A DNA stretch of 26,296 nt from Frankiales bacterium (GTDB lineage: Bacteria > Actinomycetota > Actinomycetes > Mycobacteriales > SCTD01): NCBI GenBank assembly GCA_025465145.1, contig JAODNS010000050.1, positions 1 to 26,296 on the forward strand. Direction: 5' to 3'. The translations under genes and the position numbers were made by a program. Under the pieces are notes generated by a model. That model worked only from the letters and a program-made list of their open reading frames with translations. It ran no database searches and was not told where the DNA came from. Positions 1 through 7,503 of this stretch are shown here, one piece after another (the stretch's first letter is position 1; each line of letters starts with the position of its first letter).

Positions 1-213
1 CTCGCGGCCGATCTGGGCGCACTCGAGCGAGTGCGTCAGCCGGGTGCGCGGCACGCTCGTGCTGCTCGGCTCCACCACCTGCGTCTTGCCGGCGAGCCGG
101 CGCAGCGCACCGGAGTGCAGCACCCGCGCCCGGTCGCGCTGGAACGGCCCGCGTCCCGAGCCGGACGGCGGCTCCGGGACCAGGCGCTCAGCAGCAGCGT
201 CGTCGTACGGCAC
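1..213 (-). CDS. dgt: dGTPase (deoxynucleoside triphosphate triphosphohydrolase), N-terminal part, cut by window edge
   Basis: Only the first 71 codons are present, and the gene runs off the left edge. The translation shows the diagnostic start of the HD-superfamily dGTPase: a basic RDRARVLHS stretch, then RRLAGKTQVV, then PRTRLTHSLECAQIGRE, whose His is the first metal ligand of the HD domain. The family hydrolyses dNTPs to deoxynucleosides and triphosphate, controlling dNTP pools in the cytosol. I chose GTG at 213 because an in-frame TAG lies four codons upstream and no other start codon intervenes. No Shine-Dalgarno is visible, but a TAGTCT hexamer ends 6 nt before the GTG, which fits a leaderless transcript. 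It is divergent from the lipoprotein gene with 36 nt between starts. In many actinobacteria dnaG follows dgt; that would lie outside the window. Confidence 0.92.
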   Translation of the reverse strand, partial: MPYDDAAAERLVPEPPSGSGRGPFQRDRARVLHSGALRRLAGKTQVVEPSSTSVPRTRLTHSLECAQIGRE

Positions 214-219
214 CGGCGA

Positions 220-225
220 AGACTA
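220..225 (-). promoter_or_regulatory. Putative -10 element of dgt (leaderless)
   Basis: On the minus strand TAGTCT fits TANNNT and is followed by exactly 6 nt and then the GTG start. Transcription would begin at or next to the start codon. It also contains the in-frame TAG that limits the ORF. No clear -35 is seen. Confidence 0.45.
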
Positions 226-237
226 GGTCGCCCGCTC

Positions 238-243
238 TACAGT
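238..243 (+). promoter_or_regulatory. Putative -10 element of the 250-1335 lipoprotein gene (leaderless)
   Basis: TACAGT fits TANNNT and lies exactly 6 nt before the GTG at 250. No Shine-Dalgarno precedes that start. The spacing matches the divergent dgt promoter and two other starts in this window. No clear -35 is seen. Confidence 0.45.
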
Positions 244-249
244 CCGGCC

Positions 250-1335
250 GTGCCGCGTCGCCTCCCGCTCCTGCTCCTCGCGCTGGTCGCCGCCTGCAGC
301 GCCGGGTCGACGGTCGCCCCGGCACCGTCCCTGCCGCCGTCGCTCTCGCCGGCCGCGAGCCCGAGCCCGAGCCTCCCGGTCAGCCCGCCGGTCCCGCCGC
401 GCACGCTGGCCGTCCTCCGCCCGGCCGGGCCGGTGGAGCTGTACGCGCTGACCGGCCAGCGCGCCACTCGTAGCGCTCGGCTGCAGACCCCCAAGGCGAA
501 CGCCCGCGCCCTCGCGGTGTCCGGCACGCGTGCACTGATCTGTGTCGTGTGGCTGCTGAGCGAGACGGAGTACCCGGACCCGCCGGACCGCCGGCTCGTC
601 TGCTACCCGACCGGCGGCAAGGCCACCGTCCTGGAGGCCGCGGGCCGCGACCCGAGCAACGTCGCCGTGCGGCCGGACGGGCGGCGGATCGCGTGGTCGG
701 ACCTGCACGACGAGGGCAACGAACGCATCTCGGTCGCCACCTGGACCGACGGCCACCTCGGCGACGTCCAGTCGTACCTCGCCGACCCTGGCAAGCCGCC
801 GGGGCAGGCCGAGAAGTCCTTCACCGGCGCCGCCGCCGACGACCTCGCCTGGAACGGTGACGAGGAGCTGGTGGTGACGGTCGGGTACCAGAGCGACGAC
901 GGCAGCGGCCCGGTCCGCTTCCGCCTCGGCAGCACCCGGCGCGGCTGGCTCCAGGCGCCGGAGGTACCGATCCCGTCCGCCGAGAGCAAGGCCGGCTACT
1001 ACACGTACGACCGCATCGTCTCGGTCGACGACGGCACGGCGCTCGCCGTCGAGCGCCCGCAGGGGTTCGGGGACGGGCCGCAGCCGCCGGAGCACGCGGT
1101 CCGGATCGCCCTGAGCACAGGCCAGATCCTGGACGTGCTCGCCACGGCAGCGACCGGGCGCTACGTCACTGCGGTCAGCGGTGACCGCTCGGTCGTCGTC
1201 TACGCGACAGCCGCGCACGCCGACGAGGACCAGCTGTCGAAGGTGTACGTCCGCTACGCCGCCGACCCGCGCGGCATCCCGGTGACCGGTCTGCCGCCCG
1301 ACGTCACCGGCGCCGTGCTGCTGCCTACGGCCTGA
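250..1335 (+). CDS. Secreted lipoprotein with Pro/Ser-rich linker and propeller-like repeats
   Basis: A 361-residue protein of unknown function. It begins with a short basic segment and a Leu-rich stretch ending in a lipobox (LVAAC, Cys16), so it should be lipid-modified and held outside the cytoplasmic membrane. Residues about 17-60 are a Pro/Ser/Ala linker. The rest carries repeats resembling PD40/TolB-type beta-propeller blades (for example VAVRPDGRRIAWSD and a later VSVDDGTALAV), but I cannot assign a named family. The GTG at 250 is preferred over the in-frame upstream start because it puts the signal peptide at the N-terminus and leaves the divergent dgt start free. Its last 11 bases overlap the end of convergent rsgA. 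No partner or substrate can be inferred from context. Confidence 0.8.
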   Translation: MPRRLPLLLLALVAACSAGSTVAPAPSLPPSLSPAASPSPSLPVSPPVPPRTLAVLRPAGPVELYALTGQRATRSARLQTPKANARALAVSGTRALICVVWLLSETEYPDPPDRRLVCYPTGGKATVLEAAGRDPSNVAVRPDGRRIAWSDLHDEGNERISVATWTDGHLGDVQSYLADPGKPPGQAEKSFTGAAADDLAWNGDEELVVTVGYQSDDGSGPVRFRLGSTRRGWLQAPEVPIPSAESKAGYYTYDRIVSVDDGTALAVERPQGFGDGPQPPEHAVRIALSTGQILDVLATAATGRYVTAVSGDRSVVVYATAAHADEDQLSKVYVRYAADPRGIPVTGLPPDVTGAVLLPTA

Positions 1336-2326
1336 TCGCGCTGCGGTAGTCCTTCGTCCGCTGCTTGAACTTCGCCTTCTCCTCCGCCCGCAGCCGGGCG
1401 TCCGTGCGCCGGGCCTGGAAGGCGAGCTCCCGGTGCAGCTTGCGCCAGGAGTCCAGCCGGGCCGGCGGCACGTCGCCGGACTCGATGCTGGCCGTGATGG
1501 CGCAGCCCGGCTCGCTGTCGTGCCCGCAGTCCGCGAACCGGCACGCGGCCGCCAGCTCCTCCAGCTCGGAGAAGGCACGGGACAGCCCGTCCTCCGCCCC
1601 GTGCAGCGCCACCCCGCGCAGTCCGGGCGTGTCGACGACGACGGCGCGGTTGGGCAGGACGACGAGCTCGCGGTGGCTGGTGGTGTGCCGGCCCTTGCCG
1701 TCGACCTGCCGGATGTCGCCCGTGGCCATGACGTCGGTGCCGGCGAGGGCGTTGACCAGCGTCGACTTCCCGGCACCGGAGGAGCCGAGCAGGGCGATGG
1801 TCGCGCCGTCGACGACGTACGGCCGGAGCGCGTCGACGTCGCGGTTCGCGGCGGACACGGTCACGACCTCCGCACCGGGCGCGTGCGGCAGGACCGCCCG
1901 TACCGCCGCCTCGACGTCGGCGCACAGGTCGACCTTCGTGAGCACGACGACCGGCGTCGCGCCGCTCTCCCAGGACAGGGTGAGCAGGCGCTCGATCCGG
2001 CATACCGGAGGGGCTCCGGTGAGGCCCGCGCAGATGAGCACGACGTCGACGTTCGCGGCGAGCGGCTGCGCGGTGCTCGTGCCGGCCGAGGCGCCGCGGA
2101 CGAGCAGGGTGCGACGCGGCAGCACGCAGCGGACGTCCGTGTCGGTGACGGCCAGCCAGTCGCCGACGGTCGGCGCATCGAGCGGGTCGCGCGGCGCGGG
2201 CAGCGCAGGCAGCCGGCGGTGGCCGGTGTCGGTGAGGACGTCGTAGGCGGACCGGTCCACGCGGGCGAGGCGGGCGAGGACGGTGCCGTCGGGGAGTGCA
2301 GGGTCGAGCGGAGAGCCTGGGAGCAC
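1325..2326 (-). CDS. rsgA: Ribosome small subunit-dependent GTPase A (RsgA/YjeQ/EngC)
   Basis: A 333-residue circularly permuted GTPase that helps late 30S maturation and is stimulated by the 30S subunit. In order I see an N-terminal OB-like region ending in VGDWLAV, the permuted G4 motif TKVDL, the P-loop GSSGAGKST (about residues 180-188), G3 DTPGLR, and the C-terminal zinc knuckle C-x4-C-x-H-x5-C (CRFADCGHDSEPGC). The G4-G1-G3 order is diagnostic. An in-frame extension to 2473 exists, but GTG at 2326 has a GGAAGG 9 nt upstream and gives the usual family length, so I chose it. The 3' end overlaps the convergent lipoprotein gene by 11 bp. The upstream 168 nt contains a strong hairpin that may separate it from the LPTTG gene. 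Confidence 0.93.
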   Translation of the reverse strand: MLPGSPLDPALPDGTVLARLARVDRSAYDVLTDTGHRRLPALPAPRDPLDAPTVGDWLAVTDTDVRCVLPRRTLLVRGASAGTSTAQPLAANVDVVLICAGLTGAPPVCRIERLLTLSWESGATPVVVLTKVDLCADVEAAVRAVLPHAPGAEVVTVSAANRDVDALRPYVVDGATIALLGSSGAGKSTLVNALAGTDVMATGDIRQVDGKGRHTTSHRELVVLPNRAVVVDTPGLRGVALHGAEDGLSRAFSELEELAAACRFADCGHDSEPGCAITASIESGDVPPARLDSWRKLHRELAFQARRTDARLRAEEKAKFKQRTKDYRSAIRP

Positions 2327-2447
2327 GACAGGGTGCCTTCCGGAAAGGAGGCGACCTGTCGGATCAGGCCGCCACGGGGAGTGGGAGCAGGGCAGAGCAG
2401 AAGACCGCCATGTCCTCACCCCCTTCGCCCCGGCAGCCCCGGAGACG

Positions 2448-2484
2448 GCTGCGCGGGAGCAGGCTAGGCCCACCCCCGCGCAGC
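2448..2484 (-). terminator. GC-rich hairpin between the LPTTG-protein gene and rsgA
   Basis: Perfect 10-bp arms (GCTGCGCGGG at 2448-2457, its complement at 2475-2484) with a 17-nt loop, starting 10 nt past the stop codon of the upstream minus-strand gene. There is no T-tract, so if it terminates transcription it would be the U-poor type common in high-GC bacteria. It could instead be a leader structure of rsgA. Confidence 0.4.
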
Positions 2485-2494
2485 AGCCACCGGT

Positions 2495-4081
2495 TTATCC
2501 AGCACTGCGGCGCCGCAGCTCAGTCACCCCGCCCAGCGTCATGAGCACCAGCGCGGCTCCGGGCCACCCGAGGTCGAGGCCGGTCGTCGGCAGCGTGCCC
2601 CGGGGTGCCGCCGGCCGCGGCGCCGCCGGTCGCGGTGCGGTCGGGCGAGTAACAGGACGAGCCACGGGCGCGGTGGTCAGCGCGCTCGGGCCGCTGGCCT
2701 GCTTGGCCCAGAAGACCCGCCGCGGCGGAGCGTTCGTGGCGCCCTTGTTGCCGTTGTCCGTCCAGGCGACCTGGGCCAGCCCGTCCGGTCCGATGGCGAG
2801 CTCGAAGAAGTCACCGAGCGAGCGGTCGTCACCGAGCCGGCTGACGCACAGGATGCCCTTCTGACAGATGGACCCGTGGTGGACGATGTGGTCAGAGATC
2901 CGGCTGCGGCTGATCTGCGGAGTTCCGGCCGCGTTGCGCACCTGCGCGAAGTCGACGTGCCAGGTCGCGTTCGCGTCGTCCGGCGAGGTGGCGTCGTCGC
3001 TCTCGTACCAGGCCAGGTCCAGCACGCCGTCGGCGCCGGCAGCCCCCGTCGCGTAGACCGTCGCGCCCTTGTCGACGGGGTTGCCGTCGACCTTCACCGG
3101 CTTGCTCCACGTCTCCGCGTGGTCCTTGGACACGACGTAGTACGTGTGGAACTGGCCGCCCTCGCTGGAGTTGTAGACGACGTACACGTTGCCGGCCGGA
3201 TCGACCGTCCCCCACGGGAAGATCGCGCCGTTCACCGTGCCCTGCGTCGGGATGCCGGTGCTGACGACGGCGTACTTGTTGCTGAAGCCGCTGTCCTCCG
3301 GGCCGCGGTGCGCGACCACGATCCCGCGCGTCGGGCCGAACCCGCCGACGCTGGTCGCGTTGTCCTGGGCGGAGGAGACGGAGTACAGGACGTACTGGTG
3401 GCCGGCCTTCTGGTCTACGAGCATCGGGCCGCTGAACGTGTTGTAGCCCTGGTCGGCCAGCGACGCGGTCTCGCCCTGCGTCGCGACGACGTTGGGCAGT
3501 CCGGCGAACTGGTCGGCGCTGTTGACGAGCATCGGCAGCGACCACGTCTTGCCGCCGTCCTTGCTGACGACGTACTGCTCCGTCTCGGCCACGATGTCGT
3601 GGTAGACGAGGTACAGCTCCTTGCGGCGCGTGTCGTACGCGAACCACTGCCGGTCCTGCTCCGAGCCGGCGTCGGCCTGCTGCTGGAAGGTCTTGCCGCC
3701 GTCGGTGGACCGGAAGATGACCGACGTACGGACGGCGAGGTCGGCGGTCACGAGCGAGCCGTCCGGCAGGTAGTGCAGCTCGCAGTCGCCGCCGCCGTCG
3801 GCCATGTCGCCGACGGTGTCCTTGCGGGTGAAGGTCTTGCCGTCGTCGAAGGAGTACCAGCCGGCGTTGCCCGCGCCGTCGCCGCCACCCGGGCCGCACA
3901 CGAAGATGCGGCCCGTCTTGTCGACGGCCAGGGACGGCTCGGTGATGCTCGACTTCTCCGCGACCGGGCGCTGCCGCCAGGTGAAGCCGGTCGTCGCGGC
4001 CGTGGACGGGGCGGCGAGGGCGAGCGGGACGCCGGCCACCACCACGGCCAGGGACAGGGACAGAGCGGCGCGACGGCGCAC
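2495..4081 (-). CDS. Secreted Asp-box (BNR/sialidase-like) protein with C-terminal LPTTG sorting signal
   Basis: A 528-residue predicted cell-wall-anchored protein. The N-terminus is an export signal: three Arg, a hydrophobic core, and a likely AxA-type cleavage near residues 22-30. The body has at least four Asp-box motifs (SFDDGKTF, STDGGKTF, SKDGGKTW, SKDHAETW), typical of sialidase-like beta-propellers. A Pro/Ala/Arg stalk of about 30 residues precedes LPTTG (near residue 497), a hydrophobic segment and a terminal RRR tail, which is the canonical sortase signal. I see no FRIP-type motif or catalytic Arg triad, so sialidase activity is not supported. GTG at 4081 is chosen because GGAGG lies 5 nt upstream; the earlier TTG sits on that ribosome-binding site. 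No sortase gene is in the window. A hairpin follows the stop. Confidence 0.82.
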   Translation of the reverse strand: MRRRAALSLSLAVVVAGVPLALAAPSTAATTGFTWRQRPVAEKSSITEPSLAVDKTGRIFVCGPGGGDGAGNAGWYSFDDGKTFTRKDTVGDMADGGGDCELHYLPDGSLVTADLAVRTSVIFRSTDGGKTFQQQADAGSEQDRQWFAYDTRRKELYLVYHDIVAETEQYVVSKDGGKTWSLPMLVNSADQFAGLPNVVATQGETASLADQGYNTFSGPMLVDQKAGHQYVLYSVSSAQDNATSVGGFGPTRGIVVAHRGPEDSGFSNKYAVVSTGIPTQGTVNGAIFPWGTVDPAGNVYVVYNSSEGGQFHTYYVVSKDHAETWSKPVKVDGNPVDKGATVYATGAAGADGVLDLAWYESDDATSPDDANATWHVDFAQVRNAAGTPQISRSRISDHIVHHGSICQKGILCVSRLGDDRSLGDFFELAIGPDGLAQVAWTDNGNKGATNAPPRRVFWAKQASGPSALTTAPVARPVTRPTAPRPAAPRPAAPRGTLPTTGLDLGWPGAALVLMTLGGVTELRRRSAG

Positions 4082-4154
4082 GGGGACCTCCAAGGGGCTG
4101 CCCCGTCCTTCGACGCCGGACGCGGAAGTCCTGCTCGGTGCGCAGGCTGCCGGC

Positions 4155-4772
4155 TCAGACGGCGTGCGGCCCGGCCTCGCTGGAGCGCCGGAAGACGCGG
4201 TAGTAGAGGTAGGCCGCGGTCTCGCGGGCGATGTAGCGCACCTCGGTCCCGCGGTCCCGTACGGCCGGCCCCGTCCGGCTGGGCGACGTCTCCGCGTCGA
4301 TGCCGAGGTCGCCGGCCATCCGCTTGGACCGCAGGGCGTGCCAGGGGTCGGTGACGATCACGGCGGTCTTCCAGCCGCGCCTGGTGAACTCCTCGTCGAG
4401 CGCCTCGAGGGACTGCAGCGTGTTGCGGCCCTTGCCGAGCGCCACCGTCTTCACGCCGCGCTCGGTGAGGAAGCGCGCGCCCGCGTCGGCCTCCGTGTAC
4501 CGGTCGCCTGGCGCCCCGCCGCCGAGGGTGACGACCCGCGGGGCCACGCCCTCCTCGTACAGCTGACGGGCGTGCTGCAGCCGGGCCCGGAAGACGGTGC
4601 TCGGCCGGCCGTCGAACTGCGAGGCGCCGAGCACGACGATCGCGTCGCTGCGCGGGTGCGCATCCGCACGCGCCACCCACCACACCCGGGTGGCCGTGCC
4701 GGCCACGACGAGCAGCAGCGCCAGCACGACCGCCGCCAGGAGCCGGCGGACGAGCCGGAAGGGGAGCAGCAC
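4155..4772 (-). CDS. YdcF/SanA/ElyC-like DUF218 membrane protein
   Basis: A 205-residue protein with one N-terminal membrane segment (about residues 10-34) and an extracytoplasmic DUF218 domain. Family hallmarks are DAIVVLGA at 43-50, a LGGGAPGDRYTEAD loop at about 83-96, GRNTLQSLE near 115-123, and VTDPWHALRSKRMA near 140-153. Relatives are linked to envelope integrity and lipid-carrier or peptidoglycan-related processes, but the reaction is uncertain. The GTG start directly abuts the ppdK stop (TAGGTG, no gap), so translation is probably coupled to ppdK. The 73 nt that follow before the LPTTG gene show nothing beyond that gene's ribosome-binding site. The family assignment is firm; the physiological role is not. 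Confidence 0.85.
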   Translation of the reverse strand: MLLPFRLVRRLLAAVVLALLLVVAGTATRVWWVARADAHPRSDAIVVLGASQFDGRPSTVFRARLQHARQLYEEGVAPRVVTLGGGAPGDRYTEADAGARFLTERGVKTVALGKGRNTLQSLEALDEEFTRRGWKTAVIVTDPWHALRSKRMAGDLGIDAETSPSRTGPAVRDRGTEVRYIARETAAYLYYRVFRRSSEAGPHAV

Positions 4773-7451
4773 CTACCGAGTGTCGCCGCTGTCGCCCTCG
4801 AGCGCGGCCCGGCCGGCCTCGAGGCGGGCAACCGGCACACGGAACGGCGAGCACGAGACGTAGTCCAGGCCGGCGTCGTGGAAGAAGTGCACGCTGTCCG
4901 GGTCGCCGCCGTGCTCGCCGCAGACGCCGAGGTGCAGGTCGGGCCGCGTCGCGCGGCCCTCCTCGACGGCGATGCGGACGAGCCGGCCGATGCCGTCCCG
5001 GTCGAGCGACTCGAACGGGCTGACGCCGAAGACGCCGAGGTCGAGGTACCGGGAGAAGAAGGACGCCTCCACGTCGTCACGGCTGAAGCCCCAGCCCATC
5101 TGGGTGAGGTCGTTCGTGCCGAACGAGAAGAACTCTGCCGCCTCGGCGATCTGTCCAGCGGTGAGGGCGGCGCGCGGCACCTCGATCATCGTGCCGATCG
5201 GCGCCGAGACGCCCACCTCGGCGAGGATCCGCTCGGCCTCCTCGCGGACGACCTCGAGCTCCTGCACGGCGCCGACCAGCGGCACCATGATCTCCGGCCT
5301 CGGGTCCAGGCCCTCCTCCTGCAGCGCCTTGGCCGCCTCCGCGATGGCGCGGACCTGCAGCGCGAACAGTCCGGGGATGACGAGCCCGAGGCGTACGCCG
5401 CGCAGGCCGAGCATCGGGTTCTGCTCGTGCAGCCGGCGGACCGCATCCAGGAGCGTCCGCTGCTGCTCGGGCACGTCCTTGCCGGTCGCCTCGGCGACCG
5501 CCACCTCGACCGAGAGCTCGGTCAGGTCCGGCAGGAACTCGTGCAGCGGCGGGTCGATGAGCCGCACCGTCACGGGCAGCCCGTCCATCGCCCGGAGGAT
5601 CCCGAGGAAGTCCTCGCGCTGCAGCGGGAGCAGGGCGGCCAGAGCCGCCTCCTGCTCGTCCGGCCCCTCGGCCAGCACCAGCGTCTCGACGAGCTGGCGG
5701 CGATCGCCCAGGAACATGTGCTCGGTACGGCAGAGGCCGATCCCGGCCGCGCCGAACCGACGGGCCCGCTGGGCGTCCTCGGGGGTGTCGGCGTTGGCGC
5801 GGACGGCGAGCCGGCGCGCGCCGTCGGCGTGCTGGACCAGGCGGTCGACCGCGGCGACCAGGTCGTCATGGTCGTCATGGTCGTCCAGCTCGCCCTCGAA
5901 GTACTGCACCACCGGGCTCGGCGTCACCGGCACCTCGCCCAGGAACACGGCGCCGCTCGTCCCGTCGATCGACAGGACATCGCCCTCCTCGACGGTGCTG
6001 CCGTCCTTGAGCCGGATCTGCTTCGCGGCGACGTCCACGTCGAGCTCCTCCGCCCCGCACACGCAGGTCTTGCCCATGCCGCGCGCGACGACGGCCGCGT
6101 GGGAGGTCTTGCCGCCGCGGCTGGTGAGGATGCCGCGGGCCGCGATCATCCCGACGAGGTCGTCCGGGTTCGTCTCGCGGCGGACGAGGATGACGTCCTC
6201 GCCGCGGGCGGCCCACTCGGCCGCCGTCTCGCTGGAGAAGACGGCCTTGCCCACGGCCGCGCCGGGCGAGGCGTTCATGCCCTTGGTGAGCTTCTTCGCC
6301 GAGGCGGCGTCGCCGAACGCCGGGAACATCAGCTGCGCCAGCTGGGCGCCCGTGACGCGGCCGAGCGCCTCGTCGAGGTCGATCAGCCCCTCGTCCACGA
6401 GCTGCGTCGCGATGCGGAAGGCGGCGCCTGCGGTGCGCTTGCCGACGCGGGTCTGGAGCATCCAGAGCTTGCCGCGCTCGATGGTGAACTCGATGTCGCA
6501 CAGGTCGCGGTAGTGGTGCTCGAGCGTGGCCATGATGCCGAGCAGCTCGTCGTACGACGCCTTGTCCAGGCCCTCGAGGTCCTGCAGCGGCAGCGTGTTG
6601 CGGATGCCGGCGACGACGTCCTCGCCCTGGGCGTTCTGCAGGTAGTCGCCGTAGATGCCCTGCGAGCCGGAGCCGGGGTCGCGGGTGAAGGCGACGCCCG
6701 TGCCGCTGTCCATGCTCATGTTGCCGAAGACCATCGAGCAGACGTTCACGGCAGTGCCGAGGTCGGCCGGGATGCGCTCCTGCCGGCGGTACAGGCGCGC
6801 CCGATCGCCGTTCCACGAGTCGAAGACGGCCTTCACCGCGAAGTCCATCTGCGCGCGCGGCTCCTGCGGGAACGGGCTGCCGGTCTCGCTCTGGACGATG
6901 CCCTTGAACTGCTCGACCAGCGCGCGCAGGTCGGCCTCGCCCAGGTCGAGGTCGTCCTCGGTGCCCTTTGCGTCCTTGGCCGCGTCGATCGCGTGCTCGA
7001 ACAGGTCGCCGTCGACGCCGAGCACCGTCTTGCCGAACATCTGGACCAGGCGCCGGTACGAGTCCCACGCGAACCGCTGGTTGCCGGACTGCTTGGCCAG
7101 CCCCTCGACCGACTGGTCGTTGAGCCCGATGTTGAGGACGGTGTCCATCATCCCGGGCATCGAGAACTTCGCGCCGGACCGGACGCTGACCAGCAGCGGA
7201 TCGTCGGCGTCGCCCAGGCGCTTGCCCATCTGCGCCTCGAGCGCCTGCAGGTGCTCGGTCACCTCGGCGGCCAGCTCGTCCGGGACGTCGCCGGTGGCGA
7301 GGTAGGTCTGGCAGGCCTCCGTCGTGATGACGAAGCCGGGCGGGACGGGCAGCCCGATGAGCGTCATCTCGGACAGGTTCGCGCCCTTGCCACCCAGCAG
7401 GTCCTTCATGTCCTTGTTGCCCTCGGCGAAGTCGTACACGTACTTCGTCAC
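4773..7451 (-). CDS. ppdK: Pyruvate, phosphate dikinase
   Basis: An 892-residue full-length PPDK that interconverts pyruvate, ATP and Pi with PEP, AMP and PPi in the cytosol, allowing gluconeogenic PEP synthesis or PPi-linked glycolysis. The N-terminal ATP-grasp half begins KYVYDFAEGNKDMKDLLGGK. The swivelling phosphohistidine domain has GGKTSHAAVVARG, with the catalytic His at residue 451. The C-terminal TIM barrel carries GTNDLTQMGWGFSRDD and VCGEHGGDP, with the conserved Cys at residue 844. GTG at 7451 is preceded by GGAGG with a 4-nt spacer and begins exactly where homologues do; longer in-frame extensions run into the YbhN-like gene. An inter-domain linker contains a DDHDDHDD stretch encoded by a short DNA repeat. 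The YdcF-like gene follows with no gap. Confidence 0.96.
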   Translation of the reverse strand: MTKYVYDFAEGNKDMKDLLGGKGANLSEMTLIGLPVPPGFVITTEACQTYLATGDVPDELAAEVTEHLQALEAQMGKRLGDADDPLLVSVRSGAKFSMPGMMDTVLNIGLNDQSVEGLAKQSGNQRFAWDSYRRLVQMFGKTVLGVDGDLFEHAIDAAKDAKGTEDDLDLGEADLRALVEQFKGIVQSETGSPFPQEPRAQMDFAVKAVFDSWNGDRARLYRRQERIPADLGTAVNVCSMVFGNMSMDSGTGVAFTRDPGSGSQGIYGDYLQNAQGEDVVAGIRNTLPLQDLEGLDKASYDELLGIMATLEHHYRDLCDIEFTIERGKLWMLQTRVGKRTAGAAFRIATQLVDEGLIDLDEALGRVTGAQLAQLMFPAFGDAASAKKLTKGMNASPGAAVGKAVFSSETAAEWAARGEDVILVRRETNPDDLVGMIAARGILTSRGGKTSHAAVVARGMGKTCVCGAEELDVDVAAKQIRLKDGSTVEEGDVLSIDGTSGAVFLGEVPVTPSPVVQYFEGELDDHDDHDDLVAAVDRLVQHADGARRLAVRANADTPEDAQRARRFGAAGIGLCRTEHMFLGDRRQLVETLVLAEGPDEQEAALAALLPLQREDFLGILRAMDGLPVTVRLIDPPLHEFLPDLTELSVEVAVAEATGKDVPEQQRTLLDAVRRLHEQNPMLGLRGVRLGLVIPGLFALQVRAIAEAAKALQEEGLDPRPEIMVPLVGAVQELEVVREEAERILAEVGVSAPIGTMIEVPRAALTAGQIAEAAEFFSFGTNDLTQMGWGFSRDDVEASFFSRYLDLGVFGVSPFESLDRDGIGRLVRIAVEEGRATRPDLHLGVCGEHGGDPDSVHFFHDAGLDYVSCSPFRVPVARLEAGRAALEGDSGDTR
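5863..5884 (-). repeat. 9-bp tandem repeat inside ppdK encoding Asp-Asp-His
   Basis: On the + strand the 9-mer GTCGTCATG occurs twice in tandem followed by part of a third copy. It encodes the acidic DDHDDHDD linker after the phosphohistidine domain. The linker should tolerate length change, so this is probably a small slippage repeat without catalytic consequence. Confidence 0.6.
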
Positions 7452-7503
7452 AGGACCTCCAGGCACGGCGATGAGCGGGGCCTGAAACGTACCGTCGCGG
7501 TGC

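Noticed and set aside
31..249. N-terminal extension of the lipoprotein frame
   Set aside because: It would bury the lipobox signal peptide after 70 Arg-rich residues and cover dgt, which is confidently coding on the opposite strand.
2495..4081. Annotation as a sialidase (nanH)
   Set aside because: Asp boxes alone are shared by many propellers; no FRIP-type motif or Arg triad was found.
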